This document shows positions 26,397 to 34,802 of a DNA stretch of 64,000 nucleotides, one piece after another (the stretch's first letter is position 1; every line of letters starts with the position of its first letter). Position numbers and translations under genes: made by a program. The DNA lies in assembly GCA_002748705.1 (NCBI GenBank), contig PDSZ01000040.1, positions 16,637-80,636 on the forward strand. The letters are read 5' to 3'. Origin of the DNA: Candidatus Fermentibacterota bacterium (lineage in GTDB: Bacteria; Fermentibacterota; Fermentibacteria; Fermentibacterales; Fermentibacteraceae). The notes beneath the pieces are model-generated. The model saw only the letters and a list, made by a program, of their open reading frames with translations, was not told the origin of the DNA and ran no database searches.

Positions 26397-27005
26397 CTAG
26401 TTGCCCAGCGTGGCCTTTATGGCACCGAAGGTTGTGGCTGTTAAATCCAGTGCTCCGTTGAGCCTCATGTGCAGGCTCACCTTCTCCAGGTCACCTGAAG
26501 AAGCGCCATAGGATCCAAAGAGAGTCTGATTCAAGCCTGGATCCCAACCCCAGACATATATAGAGTTCGACCCTGAAGACCAGCTAAACTCCATGAGCAG
26601 GTTATCGTCTCCGTTGTACCAGAATGTACGGTCAAGGGGAACCTCAAGCCAACTACCTGGACCGGAGGAGGTTAAGGTGACAGTTGAACGGTCGTACACC
26701 TTTATCCTGGTTCCGGAAATAAAGTTGTCATCAAAGACTTCAGTCAGCTCATCATTGGCACAAGTACCCATGAATATCTGCAGTCCGTCAAGAGTAACTT
26801 CTGTTCCATATTGAACATGCCAGGACAAAGATGTGATATCCATAGCGGTTCCTATATCATCCGAATCTACCACCAACTGGTGGCGTAAACTTTGATATCA
26901 AGAGCCGCAGAAGGGCTTTTGACTGGGCTGCTGCTGCATACCGAATTCAACATATTCACCGTAGAGAACGCCTGCAATGACGATCATAACGATTACTGCC
27001 TTCAT
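26397..27005 (-). CDS. Candidate secreted selenoprotein with in-frame UGA (C-G-S-U motif)
   Basis: Read with UGA (26900-26898) as selenocysteine, this is a 202-residue exported protein. ATG 27005 has a GGGGTGAG Shine-Dalgarno. Residues 1-16 form a signal peptide, and C33-G-S-U36 follows shortly after it in the context KPFCGSU. The rest is beta-rich with many aromatic residues (FWYNGDDNLLMEFSW, YVWGWDPG). A paralog at 43967-44536 has UGA at the same place (EPFCGSU) and matching downstream sequence, so the UGA is conserved and not a random stop. A hairpin begins 14 bases after the UGA. The gene sits inside the yedF-DUF3343-desulfurase cluster. Function unknown; C-x-x-U suggests redox or metal/selenium chemistry outside the cytoplasm. 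Confidence 0.82.
26855..26897 (-). promoter_or_regulatory. SECIS-like hairpin after UGA of the 26397-27005 gene
   Basis: Immediately 3-prime of the UGA, TATCA (26897-26893) can pair with TGATA (26859-26855). Inside it CCACC-AGTT-GGTGG (26883-26870, extendable to six pairs) forms an apical hairpin 14 bases after the UGA. Bacterial SECIS elements lie in this position. The structure was seen by eye and not folded by program. Confidence 0.6.
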
Positions 27006-27113
27006 GCATCTCACCCCTTTCTTCAGACTAGTGTTTTTTTCTGCCGATAAGAACAGTATATCTACCGCTCTACCAGCACTTGCTTTCGTTCATCCACCAT
27101 TTCAAGGCCACAT

Positions 27114-27344
27114 TCATTCCTCAGGTTTTGTGTGAACCGCCTTTTCCCTGAGACCTGAAAGTGACAGTATCTTCTGTACTGAATCTTCATTGCCTGACAC
27201 AGTTCGGAGGCAGACTCCGCATGATGATGAGAACTCCCTGGGTATGGGAACAATCTTGCAGGCAAACCCATTCCTCTCCACAAATCTGGCAGCAGAGACA
27301 ACTGCACTCACAGAGTCGAATATCCTGTATGTAAAACTGTTCAT
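27114..27344 (-). CDS. DUF3343 / putative Se/S-carrier protein (second copy)
   Basis: A 76-residue relative of the 24936-25193 product. It shares the pattern VERNGFACKIVPIPREFSSSCGVC, with the CGxC pair at the same place. Its ATG overlaps the yedF stop as ATGA, so yedF and this gene are coupled. In other genomes yedF and DUF3343 genes occur together with selD or selenoenzymes. Two paralogs in one cluster suggest distinct donor or acceptor partners, though this is inference. Confidence 0.8.
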   Translation of the reverse strand: MNSFTYRIFDSVSAVVSAARFVERNGFACKIVPIPREFSSSCGVCLRTVSGNEDSVQKILSLSGLREKAVHTKPEE

Positions 27345-27916
27345 ATTGAATAGTGCCGCTCTGCTCTGCCAAGCTCTGTCGCAATTTCAAACATGTTAGA
27401 TATTTTGCCGGCAGACAATCTCTTCATAACATCAAAATGCTTCAGACATGTACCGCACACCAGAAGATTCACACCTCTCTCCTGAAGGGTCTTGAGGTCT
27501 TCCAGAACAGGAGAACTGTCAATAGTGAGCAATACTCCTCTGTCGTAGAAGATAATGGTGGAAGGCATCTCATCCAGTTCAGTAAGGGTGTGGAAGTAGG
27601 CTCGGCACAGGACATCCTCCAACTCTGAATCGCCGCCATGTCCGAACGAATCACCTGGAACAGATATTGCCAGATTAACCAGCTTGCTTTTTTTCTCAGG
27701 GGAGGCCTCTTCAGAACAGCTGATTTCAACTGTATCGAATTGAGAACCCTGTGTTATCTCTGCACTGACACCTGCCCTGAGAGCAACTCTCTTTATGTTC
27801 TCAGCCTGTCCTGAGCCGTTAACAAGAATACGAAAAGGATGTTTCTTAACTATCTCCTGCTTTGCAAGAATCACAGGTTCAGGGCAGGAAAGACCCCGTG
27901 CATCAATCTCTATCAC
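27341..27916 (-). CDS. yedF: Selenium metabolism protein YedF (TusA/SirA domain plus DsrE-like domain)
   Basis: The N-terminal TusA-like domain begins VIEIDARGLSCPEPVI with the sulfur/selenium-carrying Cys. The C-terminal DsrE-like domain contains ISVPGDSFG, and later LLVCGTCLKHF with a conserved CGxC pair. This two-domain arrangement is the YedF family, annotated as selenium metabolism by association with selD. I chose GTG 27916 because GAAAGG lies eight bases upstream; the alternative GTG at 27925 lacks a Shine-Dalgarno at normal spacing. It is the first gene of the cluster running down to 24936. Confidence 0.88.
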   Translation of the reverse strand: MIEIDARGLSCPEPVILAKQEIVKKHPFRILVNGSGQAENIKRVALRAGVSAEITQGSQFDTVEISCSEEASPEKKSKLVNLAISVPGDSFGHGGDSELEDVLCRAYFHTLTELDEMPSTIIFYDRGVLLTIDSSPVLEDLKTLQERGVNLLVCGTCLKHFDVMKRLSAGKISNMFEIATELGRAERHYSI

Positions 27917-27925
27917 AGCAATCAC

Positions 27926-28110
27926 CTTTCAGTCACGCTCCGCCGGAACTCTTTCATGAAGGGTGAAGTGTCGCTTTCAGAAAGAATCAGATGGCGGAAG
28001 CTTACCGCCGGTACATACCTGTACCTGAAAAACAACAGATCAAATTAAAGGAATCTGCAGGCTTTTCATTCCGCCTCCTCTCAAAGATTTCAATAATGCT
28101 AAAAGTCTTT
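27926..28110. other. Intergenic region with two adjacent hairpins
   Basis: GGCGG-aagctta-CCGCC and GGTACA-tacc-TGTACC lie side by side at about 27993-28026, upstream of yedF on the minus strand. They could be a leader structure of the selenium cluster or the end of the 28111-29322 transcript. No tRNA features are present. Confidence 0.4.
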
Positions 28111-29322
28111 TCATGAAACAAGGGTCTTCTTCAAGGCATCTGCCAGCCATTCATACTGACTGAAGGAATTGTAAAGCTGTGCAGACAGTCTGACCAGTCT
28201 GTCAGACCCGAAGCCTGTTGAAGTAACTGGAACAACTATGCCGAACTCCTCTCTCAGTTTTCTCTGAAGTGGATCTATCCAGTTAAACTCTGAAGAAAGA
28301 TCAGGAGAATAGCCGGGAAGAGGCACTGCTGCCATTGAGCCGACCATTGCGGAAGGATACGGATGTTCCACTCCCAGGGAACTGCATATCATCTCTGAGG
28401 CTTTGATGGCAAGATTGCGGTTTCTTTCCATTACTCCAGACCAGCCATTCTCATCCATGGATGCCATCAATTTCATTGTAAAGGGAATTGTCAGCTCCGG
28501 AGTGGGATCAGGTGTTCCGTTCCATCTGAACATAATCTGATAGTCTGAAAGGTCTGAGGCTATCCGCCGGGGAAGATGGCTGATAACAAGAGGTTTGAAG
28601 TTTCTCTGAAAATCAGGCCTCACATAGAGCATTGCTGATGATCTTGGTGAGCATAGCCACTTGTGGCAGTTGCCTGCATAAGCCACACAACCCATTTCCT
28701 CAAGGGCAAGAGGAAGCTGACCAGGGCCGTGGGCTCCATCAACCATTGTTTCTATTCCGTGCTGCTTAAGCAGGGTTATGATCGACTCAAGCGGCATAAC
28801 CATTCCAGTGGAGCTTATCACATGATCCACAAGGGCATACCTTACAGAAGAATCAATGGCACTCTGAAACCGTTCAAGTATCTGTTTTTCGCTTTTAACA
28901 GGCCAGGGCATTTCAACCACTTTCACATTGAAGCCACGATGTTCTGCCAGTGTTTCAAGGGCATTGGCAGAGGAGAAATACTCCTGATCGGTGACCAGTA
29001 CAGTATCACTGGAATCAATGTCCATATTTTCGAGAATGGTGTTCACCGCTGTGGTTGCGTTCTCAACCATTACTACAGAACCTGACTGGGCTCCTGTAAA
29101 GGTCTCAAGCTCCATGATGGTCTTTTCAAGAAGAGGCTGATGGTGTTCCAGAAGAAATTCCATAGGGTTTTTCTCAGCAGAGCGGAGAAGTTTTTCCCTG
29201 TAGACAAGGGCTTCTGCGGGGCATGCTCCGAAGGAACCGTGATTCAGGAACACTATGTCTCTGTCAAGGCACCAGTTTTCAGAAAGAGCGCTTCCTTCAG
29301 GTAACCCTTTATGAACACTCAC
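28111..29322 (-). CDS. Class V aminotransferase-fold PLP enzyme (isopenicillin-N epimerase-like)
   Basis: A 403-residue PLP enzyme. FLNHGSFGACP at the N-terminus, VDGAHGPGQLPL in the middle and the PLP Lys in YAGNCHKWLCSPRSSA match the isopenicillin N epimerase-like subgroup, whose members include cysteine lyases and other epimerases or desulfurases. It reads in the same direction as the selenium cluster, but the 185-base gap suggests a separate transcript. The start appears to be GTG 29322, overlapping the PEBP gene by 14 bases. The substrate cannot be deduced. Confidence 0.8.
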   Translation of the reverse strand: MSVHKGLPEGSALSENWCLDRDIVFLNHGSFGACPAEALVYREKLLRSAEKNPMEFLLEHHQPLLEKTIMELETFTGAQSGSVVMVENATTAVNTILENMDIDSSDTVLVTDQEYFSSANALETLAEHRGFNVKVVEMPWPVKSEKQILERFQSAIDSSVRYALVDHVISSTGMVMPLESIITLLKQHGIETMVDGAHGPGQLPLALEEMGCVAYAGNCHKWLCSPRSSAMLYVRPDFQRNFKPLVISHLPRRIASDLSDYQIMFRWNGTPDPTPELTIPFTMKLMASMDENGWSGVMERNRNLAIKASEMICSSLGVEHPYPSAMVGSMAAVPLPGYSPDLSSEFNWIDPLQRKLREEFGIVVPVTSTGFGSDRLVRLSAQLYNSFSQYEWLADALKKTLVS

Positions 29323-29755
29323 AGGTTAGTTCTGCCTCTGCAAGGATGTGACCTTCCATAAGTCTTACCAGTTGATCTGCTGTCAGATCTGATTCCTGCT
29401 CCTCAATCAGAGTATCCAGCGCATAAGCATGAACAGTAATGGTAAGACCTGGTTTCTTCTCGTAAGGACCTGTCCATCCTATTCGGGAATAGTCGTTGAT
29501 TCCCTGCCTTATTCCATTACTTAAAAGCCTTTGAGCAGGCTGCTTACCGTAAATGGTCTTTGTATCAGGAGGAATATTCCACAGAACCCAGTGCACCTGC
29601 TCCTCACTGGATATGCACACCACTGCCAGGGAAACTGTACCATCAGGTTCACCTGCCCAGCCCAGAGGAGGAGAAGAGTTGAGACCTGAAGCGCAGTACC
29701 AGCAGGGAAGATTGGCGCCTTGAGAAAATGCGCTGCTTGATACAAGAAACTCCAT
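29309..29755 (-). CDS. YbhB/YbcL family (PEBP-like) protein
   Basis: A 148-residue phosphatidylethanolamine-binding-like protein. The family patterns are visible: NSSPPLGWAGEPDGTVSLAVVC, HWVLWNIPPDTKTI and GINDYSRIGWTGPYEKKPG. The HWVLWNIP and GWTGPYEK segments line the ligand pocket in this fold. ATG 29755 has an AAGGAGG Shine-Dalgarno; an upstream start at 29800 has none. Cellular role of bacterial members is not established. Confidence 0.88.
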   Translation of the reverse strand: MEFLVSSSAFSQGANLPCWYCASGLNSSPPLGWAGEPDGTVSLAVVCISSEEQVHWVLWNIPPDTKTIYGKQPAQRLLSNGIRQGINDYSRIGWTGPYEKKPGLTITVHAYALDTLIEEQESDLTADQLVRLMEGHILAEAELTCECS

Positions 29756-29817
29756 AAGAACCTCCTTGTCTGCATACAGTATAAACCAAAGCGGCTGCAA
29801 ATTACAACAGCCATAAT

Positions 29818-29834
29818 TAGGGCTTGATGATCAA
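29818..29834 (+). repeat. Left terminal inverted repeat of the IS5-like element
   Basis: TAGGGCTTGATGATCAA; first 12 bases are identical to the inverted right end. Confidence 0.8.
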
Positions 29835-29847
29835 CCCATCATCCCAC

Positions 29848-31338
29848 TCAGCCCCGGCCATGCATACCTGACCAGTCCAGTTTGACCCAAAGGACATCCA
29901 GTAACAAGCAGGCTTTCAGACTGTGATAAATCCTCATAAGGTATGAGGAAGCACCCTCCCTCAACAGCCTCTCAAGATTCATTACCAGGTAGACCATGCT
30001 GATCACAGTCTCGCTCGTTTCCCGGAGCTTGGTCATTACCCGGTCGGTTGAATACCTCCGCTTACCTTCTCCTATCTTACCCTCTATTGCGTTCCTGATG
30101 CGCTCATCTTCATAGCGCTGTTGACGAAGTGCCTTCATTACCGCAGGGTCTTCAAAAGGACGACCGAGCTTGCGGCCGGAAATCCGTATCCCGCGATCCT
30201 TACAGAAACGCATGTTCTCTCGCGTCCGGTAGATCCGGTCAGCATGAACTGACTCAGGCCAGCAGCCGAACAGCCGGTGGTACTCCTTGATCTGACCGAT
30301 CAGATCAAGACTCTCGTTGAAGTTGTCCCACTCTATCCGATGAATCATCGCAAGACCGGAGGAAAGCCCTATTGATACCTTTGCGCCAAACTCCCAGACT
30401 GCTCCGGCTTTGTTTCGCTTGATGGGACGTACATGCGGCTGTGATATGCTTACTATGCGGTGGGGTATCGTCCGCTTTCTCTCATCATACATCTCTTGCT
30501 GCTGACGGTATACCTCACGGATGACAAGCAGCTTTCTGTAAAGATCCAGATCCAGTACTCCAAAGCCAACTTCATCAAGCAGGGCATCCACATGACCAAG
30601 ATCCCTGCGCACATAGCCAAGCTGCTTCCTCATTGCCTTTCTGAGTTTTCTGCTGCCGGGCCGTCTGGTTTTCTGCAGGCTAAGGAAAGCTTTCCGTGCT
30701 CTCTTCCGGTAGGTCCGGGGCTTTGTGCTGCCCGGCTCCCGTTCCGAATGGAGTACATCAACCATCTTCTCAAGCAGCTCTCGCCCCTTGTTCAGCAGTT
30801 TCAGGTCTGTGGGGAATGTGATGTCAGCAGGGGTCGCTGTTGCATCAACGATCAACCGGCCTTTATTCACAAAGCCTCCATCATCACTGGAAGACGATTC
30901 ATCATCTCTGTGGCGCTTGCGGGCGGCCAGGAGGATTCTCTCGTTTATCTCAGCTATGGCCTGTGCGGGAAATCTCTTCCTGAACCTGCAAAGCTGTGAC
31001 TGATCCAACGGAGGCTTGATCTGGAACTCCTGCAATCCTAAGAACCACTGGAGGTAAGGATTCTCTCTGATCGTGTCCACTGTCTCCCTGTCTGTCAGAC
31101 CAAGTTTCTCCTGGATCAGTATGGAACCGAACGCGAATCTGCCGGGGAGGGCTCGCTGTCCTTCTTTCTTTCTCCCGAGACTTCGAAGATAAACTTCTTC
31201 CACGAAATCCCAGGGAACCAGCTTTGCCAGCTTGACCCATCTGTTCTCAGTATCCAGCGGTGTCCTGAATGGAGTCTTGAAGGCCTCAATTTCCAACTGA
31301 CGGTTGTTATGCTGATACAATTGAATCTCCAGGTGCAA
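29848..31338 (-). CDS. IS5-family transposase
   Basis: A 496-residue DDE transposase. The N-terminal DUF772-type region (LDTENRWVKLAKLVPWDFVEEVY, GLTDRETVDTIRENPYLQWFLGL) and the core are intact. LIVDATATPADITFPTD carries the first Asp and SVHADRIYRTRENMRFCKDRGIRISG the second. RNAIEGKIGEGKRRYSTDRVMTKLRETSETVIS carries the Glu. The start is uncertain: the longest frame begins with TTG at 31338. No frameshift or internal stop is visible, so the element may be active. Confidence 0.9.
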   Translation of the reverse strand: MHLEIQLYQHNNRQLEIEAFKTPFRTPLDTENRWVKLAKLVPWDFVEEVYLRSLGRKKEGQRALPGRFAFGSILIQEKLGLTDRETVDTIRENPYLQWFLGLQEFQIKPPLDQSQLCRFRKRFPAQAIAEINERILLAARKRHRDDESSSSDDGGFVNKGRLIVDATATPADITFPTDLKLLNKGRELLEKMVDVLHSEREPGSTKPRTYRKRARKAFLSLQKTRRPGSRKLRKAMRKQLGYVRRDLGHVDALLDEVGFGVLDLDLYRKLLVIREVYRQQQEMYDERKRTIPHRIVSISQPHVRPIKRNKAGAVWEFGAKVSIGLSSGLAMIHRIEWDNFNESLDLIGQIKEYHRLFGCWPESVHADRIYRTRENMRFCKDRGIRISGRKLGRPFEDPAVMKALRQQRYEDERIRNAIEGKIGEGKRRYSTDRVMTKLRETSETVISMVYLVMNLERLLREGASSYLMRIYHSLKACLLLDVLWVKLDWSGMHGRG

Positions 31339-31423
31339 GGGTTTTGAGCAAATGTGCTCATATTGCGTGCATTTCTATGCACCTAATATACCCTCATTCC
31401 GTTGCGCTGTAAAGGTTTAAAGC

Positions 31424-31440
31424 TTCAGCATCAAGCCCTA
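31424..31440 (-). repeat. Right terminal inverted repeat of the IS5-like element
   Basis: Inverted copy of the left end (TAGGGCTTGATGCTGAA on the minus strand). Confidence 0.8.
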
Positions 31441-31745
31441 TGTTATTATTGACATTGTCAGCAGGTATGTGGCGGGCTGAATGGTTGCTCCACGAGAGAG
31501 TGCTCAGCTTGCCAAAAGGCTTATCAGAGAAACCTGTCGCAAGTAGGGTATAGAAAAGGGACACGCTGACGCTTAAAGGAGATCGGGACAGCTCTATAAA
31601 GAGCAAATCTGTTGACAAAAAAATATTCATAACTTCAGCAGGAATGACTGTTTTTCTCTGAAGAGTGCTTTTCTGAGCACAAAAATATTTATCATTATCA
31701 ATAGAGAATCTAACTACCAGTATTTAAATTGGCAGTATATGGCAT
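31441..31745. other. Gene-free stretch beside the IS element
   Basis: No supported gene. The only sizeable minus-strand frame overlaps the IS end and has no family features. The region becomes AT-rich toward the 31746 gene. Confidence 0.5.
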
Positions 31746-32855
31746 TCAGTTGACAGCCGTATTCTGTGAAAAGTTTTCATACTCTTTCACAAGCGTTGAA
31801 CAGAGTTCTTTCACTGAAACTATTTCTTTTACCCGATAGGCGTTTGCGCCGGCAAATGCGAAACCATTGCAGAAGTCACCCATTTTTGCATTGTTAAGAG
31901 CTTTGCCGATACAGTAGGGAGCAGTCTTGACATCACAGGTTACCAGACACTGCCATATACATCCCAGCGGTTGCTTTATTCCCGCTCTGACCTGATCCAG
32001 AAATCTGCCGCCGATAGCTCTGCCTGGAAGACCTACAGGGCTGTCGATAATGACGATGTCTTCCTTTTCACAGTCAATATAGGCCTGTTTAAAACTCTGG
32101 TGAGCGTCACACTCATGAGTAGCCACGAACCTTGTTCCCATTTTGACCCCTGCTGCGCCAAGGGAGAGCATTCGGTGTATGTCTGCACCGGTGTAGATGC
32201 CTCCAGCTGCTATTACTGGAATACTGCCGTAATCATTTTCGTAAGGCTTTACAGAATTGATTACACCTTCCAGTATATCCTCAAGATTCTGGCTCTCAGT
32301 TTCAAGTTCATGTCTTGTAAAGCCCAGATGACCTCCTGCCAGGGGGCCTTCCACTACGAATCCATCCGGCACTCGGTTGAAAAGCCTTTTCCATGATTTA
32401 AGTATAACAGCAGCTGCCCTTGCAGAAGATATTTTGGGTATCAGCTTTGTTTTGCAGTTTCTGAACTCTTCAACTGTAAAGTTCTCTGGAAGTCTTATTG
32501 GAAGACCGGCACTTATGAAAGCTACATCAATACCTTCTTCAATTGAAGCTTTAAGCAGAGTATCGTAATCAGATAGAGCCATCATCAGGTTTACGCCTAT
32601 AATGCCGTTGGACAATTCTCTTGCTCGTCTGATTTCTTTTCTGAGAGCCCTTTCATCAGCCGCTCTGAGGTCCTTGTAAAAATCCTTTTCTTCCCTGCCT
32701 ATTCCTGCTGCTGAGATGACTCCTATACCGCCTTCTTCAGCCACAGCTGAAGCCAGGCCGGACAGTGAGATTCCCACCCCCATACCGCCCTGAACTATTG
32801 GCAGACTTAATTCCAAGTCTCCTATAACTAATGATGGCATGCGGTTAATGGTCAT
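31746..32855 (-). CDS. Nitronate monooxygenase-like flavoprotein
   Basis: A 369-residue FMN-binding TIM-barrel protein. PIVQGGMGVGISLSGLASAVAEEGGIGVIS is the N-terminal signature of nitronate monooxygenase/FabK-like enzymes. Further matches are FVVEGPLAGGHLGF, IPVIAAGGIYTGADIHRMLSLGAAGVKMGTRFVAT (phosphate-binding end of the FMN site) and a Cys-rich C-terminal segment CIWQCLVTCD. The start at 32855 has GGAGG upstream; the longer frame to 33005 is AT-rich non-family sequence. It may oxidise alkyl nitronates or act as a related flavin reductase; the substrate is not clear. Confidence 0.88.
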   Translation of the reverse strand: MTINRMPSLVIGDLELSLPIVQGGMGVGISLSGLASAVAEEGGIGVISAAGIGREEKDFYKDLRAADERALRKEIRRARELSNGIIGVNLMMALSDYDTLLKASIEEGIDVAFISAGLPIRLPENFTVEEFRNCKTKLIPKISSARAAAVILKSWKRLFNRVPDGFVVEGPLAGGHLGFTRHELETESQNLEDILEGVINSVKPYENDYGSIPVIAAGGIYTGADIHRMLSLGAAGVKMGTRFVATHECDAHQSFKQAYIDCEKEDIVIIDSPVGLPGRAIGGRFLDQVRAGIKQPLGCIWQCLVTCDVKTAPYCIGKALNNAKMGDFCNGFAFAGANAYRVKEIVSVKELCSTLVKEYENFSQNTAVN

Positions 32856-33327
32856 TTGAAACCTCCAGAAAACAGTATGCTTAAGCAGGCTGGTATGATA
32901 AGGTATCTCACTCATTGAGTCAACCAAGTAGACATATTTCGTTCTTCTATTTGAATGAAATATATCAGTAAGAGATATGATAACAAAAAATATAGACTTA
33001 AGCAATTATACATTATATCATTATACAATATCAATATTGATACATTGAATCAAATCAAGTCATTCAATTATACCTATATTATAAATAATAGGCTATAATA
33101 ATTATGCAATTTCATTAAATTTTTGCTGTACATAACTAACAATACTTGATTGGTTATGCAATTTTATGTATCATATTTTATATCTATTCTGAAATGCTGC
33201 TGCAGGCATTCTTCACCGGCGAACCGTTGAAGTTATGCAACACCGTTGAATAAGTGCAAAAGCAATGATTTTCAACATTGACTGAGTATGGTATACAGTA
33301 CCGTTGCAATTCTGCTATAATACCTTT
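32856..33327. other. AT-rich divergent regulatory region with repeated TTATGCAA
   Basis: A stretch of about 470 bases between divergently transcribed genes, extremely AT-rich at about 32930-33190. TTATGCAA occurs three times in the same orientation (33102-33109, 33154-33161, 33233-33240). TATAAT lies at 33316-33321, seven bases before the ATG of the sigma-54 activator. No gene is visible. Confidence 0.5.
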
Positions 33328-33328
33328 A
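33316..33328 (+). promoter_or_regulatory. -10 box placing the transcription start at the ATG (leaderless)
   Basis: TATAAT at 33316-33321 would start transcription at about 33328, the A of the start codon of the sigma-54 activator. There is no Shine-Dalgarno before this ATG. No good -35 is visible. Confidence 0.45.
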
Positions 33329-34680
33329 TGGAAACTATTACTGAAGCAATCCTTGAAAGCATCTCTGAAGGTGTTTTCGCAGTTGACAGGCAGTGGCGGA
33401 TTACCTCTTTCAATCGGGCTGCCGAGGAAATTACAGGCATTCCCCGGGCTGAAGCTCTGGGCAGGCAGTGCAGTGAAGTTTTTCGGTCTTCCATGTGCGA
33501 GGTTGCATGCGCACTCCGAAAATCCATGTGCACAGGAAAACCGGTTCGCTCCCAAGCAGGCTATATTGTTAATGCATTGGGGGATAGGATACCTGTCAGT
33601 GTCTCAACTGCAGTACTTGTTGACGAAAACGGTAATGTGTCAGGAGGCGCGGAAACCTTTCGCGACATGAGTGTTGTGGAAAGGCTCAAGGATCAGCTGA
33701 ACTCCAGATATGGCGCAGGTGATCTGGTGAGCAGGAGTTCTGCAATGCAGAGCCTGTTTCGTCTTATGCCTGCTGTAGCATCGTCGCCTTCTACAGTTCT
33801 TCTTCAGGGGGAGACCGGAACAGGAAAAGAAGTGTTTGCAAGAGCCATTCATTCTGAAGGTCCCAGGGCATCTGAACCGTTCATTGGAGTGAATTGCGGT
33901 GCTCTGCCTGATACTCTTCTTGAGTCGGAATTGTTCGGATACAGGAAGGGAGCCTTTACCGGTGCAGAGAGGAACAGGGACGGTGTGTTCATCTCAGCTG
34001 GAAAGGGAACTCTCTTTCTGGATGAGATAGGAGAGATAAGTCCTGCAATGCAGGTGAGGCTTCTCAGGGTTCTTCAGGAAAGAGCTGTAACTCCCCTGGG
34101 TACAAGTTCATCGCTGCCTGTTTCTGCAAGGGTAATCTGTGCCACCAACAGAGATCTTTATCAGATGGTTGAAGAAGGCCGGTTCAGAAGCGACCTCTAT
34201 TACAGAATAAATGTTGTGAGAATGGTGATTCCACCTTTGAGAGAACGATCTGAGGACATTCCTCTTCTTCTGAAGTCTCTTCTTGAGAAACACTGTCTTG
34301 CCCAGGGACGGGATACCATGGACTATGACCCGGCTCTTCTGCCTCTGCTCATAGGTTACTCCTGGCCGGGGAATGTCAGGGAGCTTGAGAATCTTGTGGA
34401 GAGAGCTATTCTTCTCACTTCTGGAAATGTGATAGGGCTGGATTCCCTGCCTCCGGAGATCCTCCCCCAGTCTGCCTGCCCTTCTTCTTCAACTGATCTC
34501 AGGAGCGCAAGGGAAGAAGCTGAGAAGAGCCGTATACTTGCAGCCCTTTCATCCAACAACTTCAACAGAGAAGCAGCTGCCAGGGAGCTTGAGGTTCACA
34601 AGACCACCCTCTACCGAAGAATGAAAACACTTGGAATCCCTTTGCCAGAAGTGGATGGCCGTAGCAGCAAAGCAACTTAA
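33328..34680 (+). CDS. Sigma-54-dependent transcriptional activator (PAS-AAA-Fis)
   Basis: A 450-residue bacterial enhancer-binding protein. An N-terminal PAS-like sensor (ILESISEGVFAVDRQWRITSFNRAAEEITG) contains several cysteines (QCSEVFRSSMCEVACAL) that could sense redox state or bind metal. The AAA+ domain has Walker A GETGTGKE and the GAFTGA loop that contacts sigma-54, plus FLDEIGEI. The C-terminus ends in a Fis-type HTH (NFNREAAARELEVHKTTLYRRMK). A sigma-54 promoter at 34787-34802, just downstream, precedes the Mrp/NifX gene run, so this protein is most likely its activator. Confidence 0.93.
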   Translation: METITEAILESISEGVFAVDRQWRITSFNRAAEEITGIPRAEALGRQCSEVFRSSMCEVACALRKSMCTGKPVRSQAGYIVNALGDRIPVSVSTAVLVDENGNVSGGAETFRDMSVVERLKDQLNSRYGAGDLVSRSSAMQSLFRLMPAVASSPSTVLLQGETGTGKEVFARAIHSEGPRASEPFIGVNCGALPDTLLESELFGYRKGAFTGAERNRDGVFISAGKGTLFLDEIGEISPAMQVRLLRVLQERAVTPLGTSSSLPVSARVICATNRDLYQMVEEGRFRSDLYYRINVVRMVIPPLRERSEDIPLLLKSLLEKHCLAQGRDTMDYDPALLPLLIGYSWPGNVRELENLVERAILLTSGNVIGLDSLPPEILPQSACPSSSTDLRSAREEAEKSRILAALSSNNFNREAAARELEVHKTTLYRRMKTLGIPLPEVDGRSSKAT

Positions 34681-34690
34681 CAGCAGTGAT

Positions 34691-34712
34691 ATAGTTGCAA
34701 ATATGCTACTAT
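34691..34712 (+). promoter_or_regulatory. Palindrome, possible enhancer site for the sigma-54 activator
   Basis: ATAGTTGC-N6-GCTACTAT (7 of 8 positions symmetric) lies about 75 bases upstream of the -24 element, a usual distance for an activator site. Assignment is by position only. Confidence 0.45.
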
Positions 34713-34786
34713 CGTGTGCTGAGTTACTACTCATGTGATTTAGATATTTCATTGTATAGCAATATTTCAGGCTTACTATTCCAGAG

Positions 34787-34802
34787 TGGCATGATTCTTG
34801 CA
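34787..34802 (+). promoter_or_regulatory. Sigma-54 promoter
   Basis: TGGCATGATTCTTGCA matches the -24/-12 consensus (TGGCAY-R-N4-TTGCW) fully. It lies 25 bases upstream of the ATG at 34827, which has a GGAGG Shine-Dalgarno. Transcription would start at about 34814. Confidence 0.88.

Larger units (their letters stand above)
29818..31440 (-). mobile_element. IS5-family insertion sequence (1623 bp)
   Basis: A single transposase gene flanked by terminal inverted repeats. The left end reads TAGGGCTTGATGATCAA and the right end, reverse-complemented, TAGGGCTTGATGCTGAA (15 of 17 identical). The element sits between the PEBP gene and a gene-free stretch and does not obviously break a gene. I could not identify a clear target-site duplication. 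Confidence 0.85.

Noticed and set aside
27926..28110. Possible tRNA-Sec from two tandem hairpins near yedF
   Set aside because: No T-loop consensus, no CCA end, no 8-bp acceptor and no UCA anticodon loop in either strand.
29815..31444. Target-site duplication of the IS5-like element
   Set aside because: Bases flanking the inverted repeats do not match convincingly for any usual duplication length.
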